The position numbers and the translations under genes were made by a program. The notes beneath the pieces were generated by a model. The model was not told where the DNA came from, searched no databases, and saw only the letters and a program-made list of their open reading frames with translations. Shown in pieces: positions 1-12,540 of a stretch of 64,000 nucleotides of DNA. Within the stretch, counting starts at the first letter, position 1. Each line of letters starts with the position of its first letter. Source of the stretch: Drosophila miranda (lineage: Eukaryota > Arthropoda > Insecta > Diptera > Drosophilidae); the NCBI RefSeq assembly GCF_003369915.1, contig NC_046675.1, positions 7,130,001-7,194,000 of the forward strand, given 5' to 3'.

Positions 1-3000
1 TTTGCCTCGTATTTGTACAAAACGGAAACTTGCACGAGTACGAGTGCGAGTATGTTCCAAAAAGGGCCACATTATGGGTTTAATGCCGGGGAAAACCCCT
101 TGACGCACGCTGGATTCCATGGAGTCTTCATATCAGCTGCGTTTCTTGAGTGTAATATATCACTCAAAACATACTACGAGTACACACGATAGGAATCGAG
201 CTCGAATTGGATATCCAAACAACAGTACGAGTATCTTTCAAACATTCATCAACAATAATCTAGTTTATTCCGACAATGTACAGAAGTGATTCAACCATAG
301 TGCAGCGAATACTTGGTGATTGAAAGGAAACAAAGAACATTTCAATGGATCAGGAAAAGGAAATACTTCTGGAATAGGAATTGTTCTAGATCGCACATCT
401 GCCTTGACTTCTACTACTATATGTATCCCTATGAAAAATGTGCTACAAAGTACGATTCACATTGGAAAAAAGGCCAGCGGTAGAGGGAGTAGTGGTATCT
501 TTTTCGCTGTTAAGCGGCACTGGGATAGAGAGAAAGAGAGCGATGAAGATTCAGGAGTCGGCATACATACATCATATATAAACCTTATTCTTTCTCTAAA
601 AAGGTGGACAGACATAGCTTTATTGACTCGGTTATTGATGCTGATATACGATTCATGAGTTCGGAAACGCTTCCTTCTGGCTCTTACATAAGTTTACACA
701 AATTTGCGTATCGTACTTTGTTCCTCTTGGGATTTGTTTCAAGTTGATAAAACAAAATGTTTCTTATCTAAAGAAGCCCTTGTGACCGGAGATGGATTAC
801 GATATTGTTACCCGTGTTATTGTTGGATTAAGCACCTGCTTGCGCACGTAGAATCACGTAGATGCTGGAATAATATATATTTAGAGAACCCATACAATAC
901 ACACACAAATGTCACAATCAGTCGCAGTTGGAGGAAATGTAACTAAAACATCCAGCTGTGGCAAAATGCTGAGGCCATGTAAATGCTAAAGAGACCGCTC
1001 CTAGAAATGGCGAACAAATGTAGAAACATTAACCAATGCAAACTGCAGCTAATTTACAATTTTCAACAATTTTTGTAACAACTGCAACTGCAACAACAAC
1101 AACAACAACAACAAAAGATGCCGAAAACAAAGCCAAAGGCGAGGCGATCCGAGGCGAACGTTGCGCTTTGATTGAATCGAATGCGAGGCGTTTTGTCGAA
1201 GTCCAAAGTCGCACAAAAAGAAACACTAAGATGGGTAATGTTTATGTAACGACTATGGGATACCTACTACATGAGAAATATATGGATAAACCGACGAAAA
1301 ACAGGAGGATTAAGGAGAATAGCCGTGGCCTTCCTTTGGCCTGGACACAACTAGATCCCACTGGGTATCCTATAGATACAGGTCCTAAAGACCACTTGAT
1401 CCTGCGCCAAAGGCTTGATTCCCACTTCTATAAGCCACTTTCTACTTTGTTTCTTATAGGGAACTCAAAGCAAAATAACAATAGTAACAAACAGCATTTA
1501 ATGCATTTTGTGGCCGCTTCGAGCGCGAAAATTATGTGAATTTTCGTTGAATGCTGTATGCCGCACACCTGCGTGCCCAATCGGCACCGATTGCACCGGC
1601 ATCGCTTCAACATCGGTGACAAATGGCAACGAAACATATTTTCAAGTTTAACAAGCGAAAAATGAATGGCCAAGATGCTGCCGCTGTTGCTGTTGATGGA
1701 TTTGCTGCAACTGAAATTACCATAATGATCTCAATATTTGCACAACTTTATCACGACAAACTATTTAATTATACACAGAGGCAGCGGCAGCGGCAGAGGC
1801 AATTGCTGTTCGTTCGCTTCATTTTCTGCCGCACAATTAGACACGCGAAATCTGGGAGGGCAGGGCGTATGAGTAATGCAAGTGCAGCTCTATCGTTGCG
1901 ATACGGCGACGACGACGGCGACGGCAACTGCCATGCCTCCCCCTCAGCGGAATGACTTCAGCGTCTATTAATAGCATTCCAAGTCTTATTTTCTTCTGGT
2001 TTCGTTTTGGTTATTTTACTTGGCGTTAAACCTATTTTAGGCATAGCCGAAGCCGCAAGTCGCCACGCCAATGCCTTGCAATGGGTGAGGCAATTACTCA
2101 CGGCAAGGGCAGCTCTGACCCCCAGAGTGGCAGCTGAGTGGCAGCTTCAGTTGCAAGTACATATTGCAAGTGAAGTTGCAACAAATTAGCTGCGAAACGA
2201 GCGCGTGAGAAAAGCAAAGTTGTGCGGTCGCACTCTAAAAATAACAATCTGTATGGGGAGCACTTTGCCAAAGACGTGATGACATTGGGGCACTTCCAAG
2301 GAGCCATAATACCCGCAGACTGCGACTCATTTAAATTGATCTTGAAAAGGAATAGAGTTCTGAAATAGATTTAATGTCTTGGCTGTGCTCCAGAAAAGTA
2401 TGCTACGAAAAATGGCTGCCATTTGAAGCAGGTGGTAAATAATGATCATTCATTTAGTATTTCTTTGTTATGATTTCAGAATTCGAAACAGAAAATCTTG
2501 ATGCTATTTGTTCTCCATAAAGTCATGAACAACATGAAACAAAAAGTGTTTTTTATACGGCATTGAAATTCAGCAAACATTTGCCATAGCCTTGCGCTTG
2601 GGTATGTAATCTTTTGTATCTAACCAAAGTATCATATCATCTGTCCTATCCTAACATATAAATATCAATAATATAGTTATTAAAGCAAGGATGAATCGGT
2701 GGCTCTGACAAGTAACTATATAAGCCCAATAAAACATATTAAAGTGATCGACAAACTAAGGCTCTCATTGAACTTCTAAGAAAGTTTAGTCCAAGTTTAG
2801 CAAGAGATTGACATAGTCTTGACTCTGGCCTTCCCTTTCAACTGCCTCCCATTCGACTCTCACGTGTTCATTTCATCAATATGTTTGTTCTTTTCCGTAC
2901 TTTACCGCTTTATCTTGCCCAAGAATCCTCGAAGCGGGCCAAAACAGCTATATAAACAAGTTCATTTTGAATTGTGGCAATGAGCGGGCGAATGTTGCAA

Positions 3001-4627
3001 ACAGTTGGCAAAACAGATGCCAGTGTCCGCACAACCAGATGTGGCAGAACCATTCCTAAAGATGGTATTTCGTAGATCTGGGTCTCCAATTAAATCCCAA
3101 AGACTTTTAGTTGTTTTTTTATTATTTCAAAATTTTATTGATGATTAGTACTAAATAATGTTTGTTTTTTTCTTCTTCCTTCTCTTTTTTTTTTGGTTTT
3201 TATCATTACCAGTTTCAATGAATTTTATGTTTATTTTTGCAGTCTTAAAAATTTGTCTAAACAATAAATTTTCCATATTTTAATTATATGTTTTTTTTTC
3301 TTTTTTCTTTTCTTGCTTTTTGTTTTATTCTAATGTTGAATTTTCGGAGAGAATTTTGTGTTTGATATACGAAAAACGTCTGCCAATTAAAGCCAGGGGG
3401 GGCGAGAGACTGTAGGCGGAAGGCGTGGCGGGAGGAAGGGGGGGCTGCATAAATTACAAATATACAATATGTTTGCTTGAATGCATGCAAAAGGTATGTA
3501 TTAATGTATGTTTTCCCCATGCAAACAGACGCTGCTGCTTCGACAACAATGAGATTTCAAAAATTCAACACTTTTGTTTTTTTTTTGGTTTTTTTTGGGT
3601 TATTATTTGGTATTTTTCAAAAATATATTATGGAAAAATTGTACACTGATATTGAGGTATTGGAAAAAAGTCGGCATATATGTTAGGTATATGTATGTAT
3701 AATCTGTATCCTTATAGATTTGTATGTACAGGACTTTCAAAAGTTATCGACTGTGATTCGTAATGCTTAGGCAACTCTAATAGTTTTCACATGCAATAAA
3801 TGGCCTTGCGGTTTGGTGCTGTTCCTTACTCGGGGGAAATACTTCAAAAAATTCTGTATAAAAGGAAAATACAATTAATCACGATCCATCCATGATGTAG
3901 CAAACATAGGATACGATACCTATCATCATCATCATCATCATCAATATAACAAGTGCATTTTCTACTACATACGATTCAAAAATGGTATTTCTGTGGAAAA
4001 GCTATCAAAATTTGTTTCCATTCACTAATTTCTTGTGTTTGGATGGGTTTTTGGGGTGTTCTTTCCTTCTTTTTTTGTTTAGTTGCTGTTTGGTTCTATT
4101 TAATTCGTTTCCATTTATTATGAGCTATATAAAAATATTTACTTCGTATTGTTTTAGATTTATGTATTAAAATTCATTTTTGGTTACGCTCTCTATTCGC
4201 AAAAATACGTTTTTGTTTCATTTATTCATGGAAATTTCTTTCTTCTTACAGCGCTGCTAGAAAATCTAATATGGAATACTCTTCTTTTCTAGCTTGGAAA
4301 ATTGGCGAGTAAAATAACTAAAAGAAAACGCGCACACACATACACAGAGAGAGAAACAGGCACACAATGATAGTGGGATCCGTTTCTCCATCTTTCATCC
4401 TTTCACTCTCAATTTACACAAGAATTCTATGCAGATCGGACCTTGGACATGATTCCTTACAACATTTCTAATATCAAAAAATCTGCCCTGCAAGGGCATC
4501 GCTCATCGCTAGATTTTAGTTGATTTTTCTTCGATTACTAAAAGTACAAATTTGAAGTTATTTACTAACTACTGCTTGGGGGCTGGGCTGGTTTTTGTTT
4601 TTCTTTTTATATAAATATAAATTACAT
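1..4627. other. no supportable gene; AT-rich and microsatellite DNA
   Basis: I see no conserved coding region on either strand here; the open frames are short, low in complexity and match no family I know. The stretch holds a CAA run (about 1091-1114), short CAG/GCA runs near 1783-1800, a TCA run (3922-3943), mixed CA/GA repeats (4330-4360) and long T-rich tracts from 3100 to 4250. The right end may contain the 3' untranslated region of yata, which reads leftward. The rest could be intergenic or intronic DNA of a gene beyond the left edge. Confidence 0.5.
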
Positions 4628-4633
4628 TTTTAA
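4628..4633 (-). terminator. yata: candidate poly(A) signal of yata
   Basis: ATTAAA on the minus strand, about 280 bases past the yata stop codon and followed by A/T-rich sequence. Better-matching AATAAA hexamers on the same strand lie further away (4221-4226 and 4114-4119) and could end a longer transcript. The choice between them is not decided by the sequence. Confidence 0.35.
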
Positions 4634-4911
4634 TTACAGTGCTTTACATTTGAAATATCGTTAGAGCGGGAGATAGAGAGATACATTAGTGAATATCGGT
4701 GCCAGCATTAGATCTATAAACTGTATCGAAATTGGAGGCTCCAAACACTGAGATTGCATTGAATGCAAAAACATTTACGAGTACGAAACATGGGACACGC
4801 ATATAGAAATATACAAATACACTTGGGGGCGGAGGCGGGAAGGGGCTTAAATGTAAGGGATGGAAATAACAGCTATATAACACACATAATGCTGTTATTA
4901 GGTTATTACTT

Positions 4912-7900
4912 TTAAAGCTTTTTGGCGCCCAATTTTAATGGGCCAGTCGCTCGCTGGGCGCGACGAGCCTCCAGTTCACGCTGTCGCTGCAGTTTCTTCT
5001 CCTCGCGCTTGCGTCGCGCCTCGTCCAGCTTATTGCCTGCAGAGCAAAGGATTCACATTAGCAGGAGATCGCTTGTGGGATAAGGATAAGGAGAACTCAC
5101 CCATACCCGGCTCATCCAGCGTCTCAAATTCACCGTCGGCCCACGAATCGCTATTCCAATTGGCATTGTGCGTCGAATTATTCAAATGCGACGAAGGCGG
5201 GCTTATGTTATTGCAATTGGCAGTTGCCGAAGTGGGCGACGTATTGCTGCTGGATAGATTGGGCAGCTCCTTGGGCCGCAGCATGCTCTGCTGTTGGCCC
5301 TTCGACGGCGACGTGACATGGGAATTGAGCTTGGCCAGCGGTTCGATCAGCTCATTCAGCTCGTGCTGCTGCAGCTGCTGTTGGTGCGGATGCTGGTGCG
5401 GCAGCAGCGGATGATGCTGCTGCTGCTGACTGGATGACGTTGTGGAGGATATCGATTGTCTTGCCAACAGCTGCTGCTGTTGGTGTTCCTGTTCCGCCTG
5501 CTCCTCCTCCTCGCACTGCCACGAAACGCCATCAGTGTCGAATAAATTATTGAGATATTTTTGGACTTACCGGATCCTCTTCGAGGCTTCCCCACTCCTC
5601 ATTGTCCCAGCCATCGCGCACCTCAATCAGCGCATTGGTTGCCACCAATGCTCCGCCATTGTTGGAGCTGGCTGCCAGCGGACTGCTGGGATCCTGAGAG
5701 GTCTGTAATTGAGTCGTAAACCCCATGAAAGCCATTCTTTAAGGTTTCCCCGCATCATACTCACATCCATTTCACCCCAGTTTTCGTTGTCCCAATCGTT
5801 GTTGCCGTAGTCGGAGGCCGAGGCGGACGTCTCATTGCTTTCATGCTCCAGCGAGGTCATGGAGGTAACACTACTTGTGGTGGTCGAAAGGCTGCTGCTC
5901 GATGGTTGCTCTAAAGAAAAACACAATCAAATTCGGATTCAGTTAAAGACAAAGGCCAAAGGTTAAAAACTCACCAAGCGACGCTGGCTTGGATAGATTG
6001 CGTCCAGTTAAAGGCGGTCTTGGTCTAGATGAATCACTTTGGCTGCGATAGAACTTGGCTGTAACGGCCGTCACAGCCCATCCCGCCCAGGTGGCCGCAG
6101 CATTACCAATCGATGGGGTAGCCGTATGCACATCGGCCTCTGCAGAAATAAATATTTTAGCATTTCGTTTAGAGATTAATCGGGTTTAAAAGTCTCACCC
6201 ATCGTCTCACGCAAACTGGGATCCTCGGAGACCTTCTCCAGCTTGCCCAGGAATCCGCGTATGGTTTTAAAGGCCGGATCGCGTACCGTCTTCTCCGGGT
6301 CAACAGTCAGCGAACACAGCGATGGCAAGACTCGATTGGCCACCTCGCTGAGCAAAAAGTACTGCTGTGTGGCGGCCAGCGCCAGGACGCCGGCCACACG
6401 GGCCGGCGGGAATGGATCACGCATGGCACGAATGAAGGCAGAGACGAGGACACGCTGACGCACCTGCGGATGCAAATGCGGTGCAATCTTGCCCAGGCAC
6501 ACGGTCGTATTGGTCCGGATGCCACCCTGATCATCGCGTGCCTGAAGACGCGCAAAATGCCGCAACACCTCCACATTGAGATTATTGTAATTCAGCTTGG
6601 GGGCCAAGTGAATGATCGATTTGACCGTCTGCTCCCGAATGGTGGCGTTTGTGTCTAGAAAGCCATGAGCCACCTGCGGGAATATCTGATCGTTGACCAC
6701 CTGTGGCTGCAGATGGGCTATGAACAGATCCAACTGCTGGAGCAAACGTGACCGAGTCACACGATCCGTCGAGGCAAACAACTTGACGACGCACGGCACG
6801 ATCCGCTTCTGATACTCCACCTCGTCCAAAAGTTTTCCCAACTGCAAAAGGGAATCATAAATACAGTGATTGATTGCCCTTAAAATCGAATAACCATTGA
6901 CATACCTTGAACATGGGGGCCAGCACAGCGGAGCCCGCATCTCCATACTCGTAAGAGTTTATCAGCTGTGGAAGTATCTTGTGCTTGCACACATTATCCG
7001 GGAAGTTGTCCAGGTGCGTGGTGAGGCCACTAAAGAACCGATTCTTTTCCGCCTTGTCTTTGATTTGGATTTCCTCCAGAAAGAGCAGCGTGTCGACCAA
7101 ATCGTTCTTGAAGAAGCCGCCTGGCTTCCGACAACGGGTTATGATATCCGCCGGATTGGGGCGATTCGAAGGCGAGGCACCCACCAGCTCACAGTAGAGC
7201 GACTGTAGGGATTTGGGTATGTGATCGATATCCTTGAGGTTCGAGCGCTGCTTAAGAACCCCATTAAAAGCCTCCCACACGAGGCAGCCCAGGCCCCACA
7301 TGTCCACAGAACTGAGCGGGGAAAAACCACAAAGTTTAAGTAAATTACAAAGAAAGAGCTTTATCAGAGTTCTACCATTTAGTGGCCGCCTTGAGCTTGC
7401 TCTGATCGTTCTTCTCGGGTGAGTCGTAGACCTCCAGCGTGACTGGAATCTTCACCGGCGGCATGGGGTTGCCATCGGCGGCGGAAACATACTCCAGGCT
7501 GCCCAGCTTCCACTCGCCCGAAGCGTTGACAAACACCGACCAGGCAGACACGTTGTTATGCCTCAGATTGCCATCGTTGTTGAGGAAGGACAGTGCACGC
7601 TGAAAGAGGATTAGTTGAATCAGTTGGAACATTTTTGGAGTGCCATCACAGTGCCATCACTTACCGTGATCTGGAAGATGCCCCAGGCCAGGTAGAGGCC
7701 CTTCTGGACATTGTCTGTGGCCAGTTTGGTGAAATATGTGCCCAGTGGATCCACCGCCTCCGTGGCCACGTACAGCATCTTGTCCGTCTCCAGTGAGTCC
7801 AAGTACTGCAGTATGCTCGGGTGACGCAACGTTTTCAGCCGCTTCAATGCCGCCTTGGCCAGCTCACATTTCGTGTCAGAGCCGCTGCGTATGTCATAGA

Positions 7901-8045
7901 CAAAGACGGAGACCTCCTCGAGGGTACCTTTGCGTTTGGCCTTGTGCAGCGTCCATATGGAGTAGTTGTCGAAGCCACTGACTGGTTCACCAATGTCGTA
8001 GGGGAAGTCTTTGGAGGAGTCGCGCGAGAAGAACGACCACATCAT
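4912..8045 (-). CDS. yata: yata, SCYL1-like pseudokinase with HEAT repeats
   Basis: Nine coding exons: 8045-7665, 7599-7376, 7311-6906, 6841-6199, 6139-5975, 5910-5765, 5702-5571, 5515-5101, 5036-4912. All junctions are GT-AG and the phases agree, giving 878 residues. The product matches SCYL1/N-terminal kinase-like proteins throughout: the MWSFFSRD start, a kinase-like domain (about 1-300), HEAT repeats (about 330-560), an acidic region with repeated [14 protein letters not shown] motifs, and a basic C-terminus ending in KLGAKKL. It is a pseudokinase: the HRD position reads LRHNN and the DFG position reads GSL. SCYL1 proteins act at the Golgi/ER interface with COPI through the C-terminal basic motif. 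Two ATGs are adjacent (8045 and 8042); family members begin with Met-Trp, so 8042 may be used. It is divergent from ATPsyn-gamma and shares a DRE-containing promoter region. Confidence 0.95.
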
Positions 8046-8656
8046 GTGTTTTGCTCGACGGCTCAATATTTTGTTACTGTTGTGTCACCACCACCACGAC
8101 GCAACAACGACGACGACGGCTCCAACAACACTGCGCACCCAGCACACACACTCAAACACTCTATTGCACACACACACACTCACGCAGCTGTTGCTGTTGA
8201 TTATTGTTGAAGGCACCTAGTTGCACTTGTGTTAAGCTGCACTTTTCGTTTGATTTTGCCAGCTGGTATAGTTTCTCGAATGCACTGAATGTGGGGCTTT
8301 ATCTTTATCTCCGTCATACGTTGGCCAGCCCGCCTTGCAGCTTTGGACCTCTTTTTCCACCCGTTTGGTTTGTCTACGTCTGTCGTGTCGTCTCCTCTCC
8401 TGTGCGCAGCAACAATTTTCCAGCACACAGCACTCGTTGGTGGGGGGCCTTGTTATCCGCTCTGAGTTTTGTGTGGTTTCATTGTTCAAGTCGGAAGTCG
8501 AATAAGTGTCGAGCTTGGCTTTGGGGGGAGGAGGAAGTTAAATTAGGTTTCGTAAAATATTTCTAATCTTTTCCCGAGCACGTCAGCTTTTTCTCTTCTT
8601 CTTTGAACTATCGCAGCAGCCACCAGCTGATTGTCGCGGGTTACATTTTGGTATAG

Positions 8657-8664
8657 TATCGATA
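8657..8664. promoter_or_regulatory. DRE (TATCGATA) in the yata/ATPsyn-gamma divergent promoter
   Basis: Perfect palindromic TATCGATA, the binding site of DREF/BEAF-type factors and a core element of Drosophila housekeeping promoters. It lies about 610 bases upstream of the yata start and 300 bases upstream of the ATPsyn-gamma start, so it could serve either gene. Confidence 0.7.
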
Positions 8665-8826
8665 GGTGGACTTTTATGCGATTATGGTGTAGAAACTCCT
8701 TCATTTGAATATAGTTTTCTTGTCGTTTGCAAAATATCTCAAGAGGGCAATCATTTAACTGACAGATCAAAATATAACCATACAACTTAACTTCAGCTGC
8801 TTTGTTATCAGAATATATCTATAGAT

Positions 8827-8834
8827 TATCGATA
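8827..8834. promoter_or_regulatory. DRE (TATCGATA) close to the ATPsyn-gamma start
   Basis: Second perfect TATCGATA, 127 bases upstream of the ATPsyn-gamma ATG. With the candidate 5'UTR intron starting at 8883, this is the expected position just upstream of the transcription start of that gene. Confidence 0.7.
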
Positions 8835-8882
8835 TACTAATCGGTGTTATAACATCGTCGTCGCGCAGCCAACTTAACGCAG

Positions 8883-8938
8883 GTAAATTTTCGTCTGCCC
8901 ATTTGCCGTGTGTAATTTTTTGCCAATTTTTCGAGCAG
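8883..8938 (+). other. candidate 5'UTR intron of ATPsyn-gamma
   Basis: The sequence around 8880 reads CAG followed by GTAAAT, and a T-rich tract ending in CGAGCAG stops at 8938, giving a 56-bp GT-AG interval of usual Drosophila intron size, 22 bases before the ATG. It contains no coding sequence, so only a transcript could confirm it. Confidence 0.5.
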
Positions 8939-8960
8939 GGAATCTTCAAGAGCTCACAGG

Positions 8961-9854
8961 ATGATGATGCAACGCACTACGCTTTTGCTGCCCATGGCCA
9001 TTGAAGCCACCATGCTGGCCCAGCAGCAGCGTGGCATGGCCACTTTAAAGACCATTTCCATGCGTCTGAAATCCGTGAAGAACATTCAGAAAATTACGCA
9101 ATCGATGAAGATGGTGTCCGCGGCCAAGTACGCCCGTGCCGAGCGTGATTTGAAGGCGGCGCGTCCCTATGGAATCGGTGCTCAGCAGTTTTTCGAAAAG
9201 ACTGAGATCGTGCCGGATGAGAAGGCCGAGCCCAAGAAGCTCTTCATCGCCGTAACATCGGACCGTGGTCTGTGCGGTGCTGTTCACACTGGTGTGGCGC
9301 GTCTGATCCGTGGCGAGATGGCTACCGAACATGCCAACACCAAGATCTTCTGCGTGGGAGACAAGTCCCGTGCTATTCTGGCCCGTCTGTACGGCAAGAA
9401 TATCCTGATGGTGGCCAACGAAATCGGTCGTCTGCCCCCCACTTTCCTGGATGCCTCGAAGATCGCCCATGAGGTCCTAAACACTGGCTACGAGTACACC
9501 GAGGGCAAGATCGTGTACAACAAGTTCAGGTCCGTTGTCTCGTACCAGTGCAGCACACTGCCCATCTACGGTGGCCCCACTGTCGAGAAGTCGGAGAAAC
9601 TGGCCACTTACGACTCGCTCGACAGCGATGTCGTCAAGAGCTACTTGGAGTTCTCGCTGGCCTCCCTCATCTTCTACACCATGAAGGAGGGTGCCTGCTC
9701 GGAGCAGTCCTCCCGTATGACGGCCATGGACAATGCTTCCAAGAACGCCGGTGAGATGATTGACAAACTTACTCTCACATTCAACCGCACCCGACAGGCT
9801 GTCATCACTCGCGAGCTGATTGAGATCATCTCTGGTGCTGCTGCCCTCACATAA
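8961..9854 (+). CDS. ATPsyngamma: ATP synthase subunit gamma, mitochondrial
   Basis: Intronless 297-residue reading frame, the usual length for the family. The first ~25 residues form a Met/Gln/Arg mitochondrial presequence, followed by the conserved first helix ([19 protein letters not shown]), the [10 protein letters not shown] motif near residue 97, and the C-terminal helix with [13 protein letters not shown] and ELIEIISGA. The N- and C-terminal helices form the rotating central stalk of F1, which couples proton flow to ATP synthesis in the mitochondrial matrix. Strong use of C/G-ending codons suggests high expression. The gene is divergent from yata and convergent with IntS11. The start at 8961 (three Met codons in a row) fits the presequence; a later Met cannot be excluded. 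Confidence 0.97.
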   Translation: MMMQRTTLLLPMAIEATMLAQQQRGMATLKTISMRLKSVKNIQKITQSMKMVSAAKYARAERDLKAARPYGIGAQQFFEKTEIVPDEKAEPKKLFIAVTSDRGLCGAVHTGVARLIRGEMATEHANTKIFCVGDKSRAILARLYGKNILMVANEIGRLPPTFLDASKIAHEVLNTGYEYTEGKIVYNKFRSVVSYQCSTLPIYGGPTVEKSEKLATYDSLDSDVVKSYLEFSLASLIFYTMKEGACSEQSSRMTAMDNASKNAGEMIDKLTLTFNRTRQAVITRELIEIISGAAALT

Positions 9855-9988
9855 GCTGTCCTGTCCTGATCCAGAAACTCCAGTTCGAACAGCTCCAACG
9901 ATATATAAAGTAATTGCATATGATTCAGGGCGCCAGGAGCGACGCCTTGGATTACATTAATGTTAAAGTCTTTCTGAATAACTCCCAG

Positions 9989-9994
9989 AATAAA
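9989..9994 (+). terminator. poly(A) signal of ATPsyn-gamma
   Basis: AATAAA 135 bases after the stop codon, the first canonical hexamer downstream of the gene. Confidence 0.75.
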
Positions 9995-10053
9995 TAGCGT
10001 GGAACGAACGAACCTAACCTTTGGGCCCTGGTTTTGGATATCGGATTATTTCT

Positions 10054-10059
10054 TTTATT
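10054..10059 (-). terminator. IntS11: candidate poly(A) signal of IntS11
   Basis: AATAAA on the minus strand, 123 bases past the IntS11 stop. It is only 60 bases from the poly(A) signal of the convergent ATPsyn-gamma gene, so the two 3' ends nearly touch or overlap. Confidence 0.6.
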
Positions 10060-10181
10060 TCATTTTTTCCATTCATTTAGATATTTAGAAAACGATATCA
10101 ATCAACCCTTTGTGCTTAGCAAACTATGGAATTAAGGTATATAGTATGTCGGGGAGTTTCGCTGGGCTCCGTGGCCAGGAT

Positions 10182-12144
10182 CTAGCACATATTCTGCAGT
10201 ACATTGAGTATGTAGGCACCGATGTCCTCGTCCTGGTTGGTCCATGAAATCAGCAGGGTTTTCTGCTTGGGATCCTTGGCATCCTCCTCGACCTTCACCT
10301 CAACGGATTCAATGGTAATGGAACCATTTTCTTGCAGTTCCACCGTCCAGCCGACTAGTTTTTCCTCCAGCAGTGTCTGCAGTCGTTCGCTGGTAAGCCC
10401 CGTCGGACCGGGATCATCAATTTTCACCTTGGACGTGAAGCGCATCACATGCCGATTGATGCCGATCTCCTTGAGGGCATCTGTTAGATTTTGCAGCATT
10501 ATTCGATTGTCCTTCATCACCAGTACGCCGTGGATGAGTCGTCGTCGCTTCGGATCCGGCGGCTGAGCGTTGTACGACCGAGCCTCGGCCTTTAGCAGGG
10601 AAACGGCAGCGTCTACGGGTATTCTAACGGGCGTGGAGATCACACAGGTCTCGCCATTGGCGGGCATGTAAGTTTCCAAATTGAACTCGTCCTTGATCTT
10701 CGATCGCAAAAACTTCATCTTCTCCGCCTCCCCATGGACGAGCATTACGTTCTTCGGCTCACAGTTTTGAATGAGCTGCATTATGCCTGCAATAAAGGGA
10801 AAAGTTCTTTAGAGAAGCTCTTGGGATAGTGAATGCTACAAACCTTTGGCATCGGCGTGCGCCGAAAAGCTCATGTACTCCACTGCCATTTTGACCTCAA
10901 CCACCTGACGATTTTCGAACTCAACCTTCTTCGCACCGCCGAGGATCTTGTTGCCCACGGTGCCCTGGACACAGTAGCCGGGCATGATGACCATGTTGTT
11001 CTCGTTGGGCGCCCACTTTTTGAATATTTGCAGCGAGAGGCCGGCATGCAACATGCCAGGAGTGGCAAACACAACCATAGCACCGGGGTTATCAATGTAA
11101 GCCTTATCAAATGGTTTTATGTGCTTGAAATCAAACATATTACGATGGACGAATGTCTTGCGAATCTTCTGGTTCGTCCATGTTATGAACATCTTGTAGT
11201 ACGTGTTGGCCTTCTCGGTGAGGCCCAGAGCAAAGTAGATGGGATATTTGAGGTTCATGCGCTCCCAGTAGGTCTCCAGCAGAATACACAGCTCCTGGGC
11301 CCGCCCCAGGGCAAAGACCGGTATCAACACTTTGCCGCCACGCGCCACGCATTCGTGCACCTTCTTGAGGAAGTCGCGTTCACGACAGCGCTTCGAGTCG
11401 CGTATTGTGGTGGCATAGGTGCTTTCCGAGATGAGCAGATCGGGTCGGCACTTGTCGATCCAGGCAGCGCCCAGATGGCGATCCGGCGTCATGTTGTAGT
11501 CACCGGTGTAGACGACGCTTTGGGAGCCAACCTTAATCCAGAACATGGCCGCGCCCAGCACGTGACCGGCATAGTAGGCCTTAATCTCCAGATCCGTGTC
11601 CACCATCATGCTCTGATGCAGGGTCACTGGAATGACCTTCTTCATGCAGTCCTTGATCATTTGCGTGGTGAAGAAGTTGGACTCGCCCTTCCGCTCCACG
11701 GCCACCTTTCGCATATCCTCGAGGAGGATCGGTGCAATCGCCTTGGTCGGATGTGTCATGTAAATGGGCCCGTTGTAGCCCACTATCTCCGACATGTAGG
11801 GCAAAGCGCCACAGTGATCTGAATACCCAACCATTGATAAGTACATACATTTAGGGGCAAACGATTAGACTCTCATTAAATTTCATCAGAGATAAGGAGC
11901 GTTGGGGGCCAAGGCGTGGTAGGTACTCACCCAGGTGGAAGTGGGAAATGATCACACAGTCGATGTGGCTGGTTATGGGTCCTTCGGGCACAATGTAGGA
12001 AAAGTCCGGGAATCGCCGCTCGTCATTGTAGCCCATATGCATGCCGCAGTCAAGCATTATATTTTTGCCGCCCATCGTCAGCAGCAGGCAACTGCGGCCC
12101 ACATCCTGGCCGGCACCGAGTGGTGTTATTTTTATGTCCGGCAT
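10182..12144 (-). CDS. IntS11: Integrator complex subunit 11 (RNA endonuclease)
   Basis: Three exons, 12144-11931, 11818-10844 and 10786-10182, with GT-AG borders and agreeing phases, giving 597 residues, the usual length. It belongs to the metallo-beta-lactamase/beta-CASP family. The start [19 protein letters not shown], the zinc-binding HFHLDH motif (residues 68-73, interrupted by intron 1), [16 protein letters not shown] and FSAHADAKG are all present, so the active site looks intact. It is IntS11 and not the paralogue CPSF73, because the N-terminus and the [19 protein letters not shown] segment match IntS11. IntS11 with IntS9 and IntS4 cleaves snRNA 3' ends and prematurely paused nascent transcripts in the nucleus. 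Motif-6-type promoter elements lie about 110-180 bases upstream. Confidence 0.96.
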
Positions 12145-12251
12145 GCCAAGTGCAGGTCGCTCAACCGCCCGTTTTCGTTGCTCAACAATTAATTATTTTA
12201 GCAATTAAAAAGCGTAAAATTTTCCGTGCCAATTTGTAAACACAGCAAGAA

Positions 12252-12322
12252 TCTATAAAATATACCGTCCGACCCTCAGAAATATACCAAAAGATAACTC
12301 ATCTCATTTTAAAAATATACCG
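12252..12322 (-). promoter_or_regulatory. motif-6-rich promoter tract upstream of IntS11; left arm of an inverted repeat
   Basis: On the minus strand this tract contains three GGTATATTT words, the Ohler motif 6 core element of Drosophila housekeeping promoters. The inner 37 bases (12252-12288) are the reverse complement of 15959-15995 with one mismatch, and weaker similarity extends through another GGTATATTT to about 12322. No motif 1 follows on this side, unlike the CCDC124 side. Confidence 0.6.
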
Positions 12323-12540
12323 TAAATATACTGACGAATTCAAGTTCTATTTTACGTATTCTTCGTTTTTGATCTTCCGTTGAAAATTACAAGCTAAATA
12401 GAATACTTAGCCATACCCAGATAATTTTATACAATTAATGACTCAATTTGCTACTTGATTGGCTTTTTCTAAATACTTGCTTTTATTGGATTTCTAGATA
12501 ACGTTGAAAATGAAATAATGAAAATAACAGCAAGGGCGAA

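Noticed and set aside
1036..1539. 167-codon plus-strand open frame near the left edge
   Set aside because: Starts in a CAA microsatellite, no homology recognised and no splice or promoter support.
10833..11822. 329-codon plus-strand open frame over IntS11
   Set aside because: Antisense shadow of the conserved IntS11 exon; no family resemblance and high-GC codon bias explains the lack of stops.
10182..12144. First impression of CPSF73 for the metallo-beta-lactamase gene
   Set aside because: N-terminus, length of 597 residues and the [10 protein letters not shown] segment fit IntS11, not the longer CPSF73.
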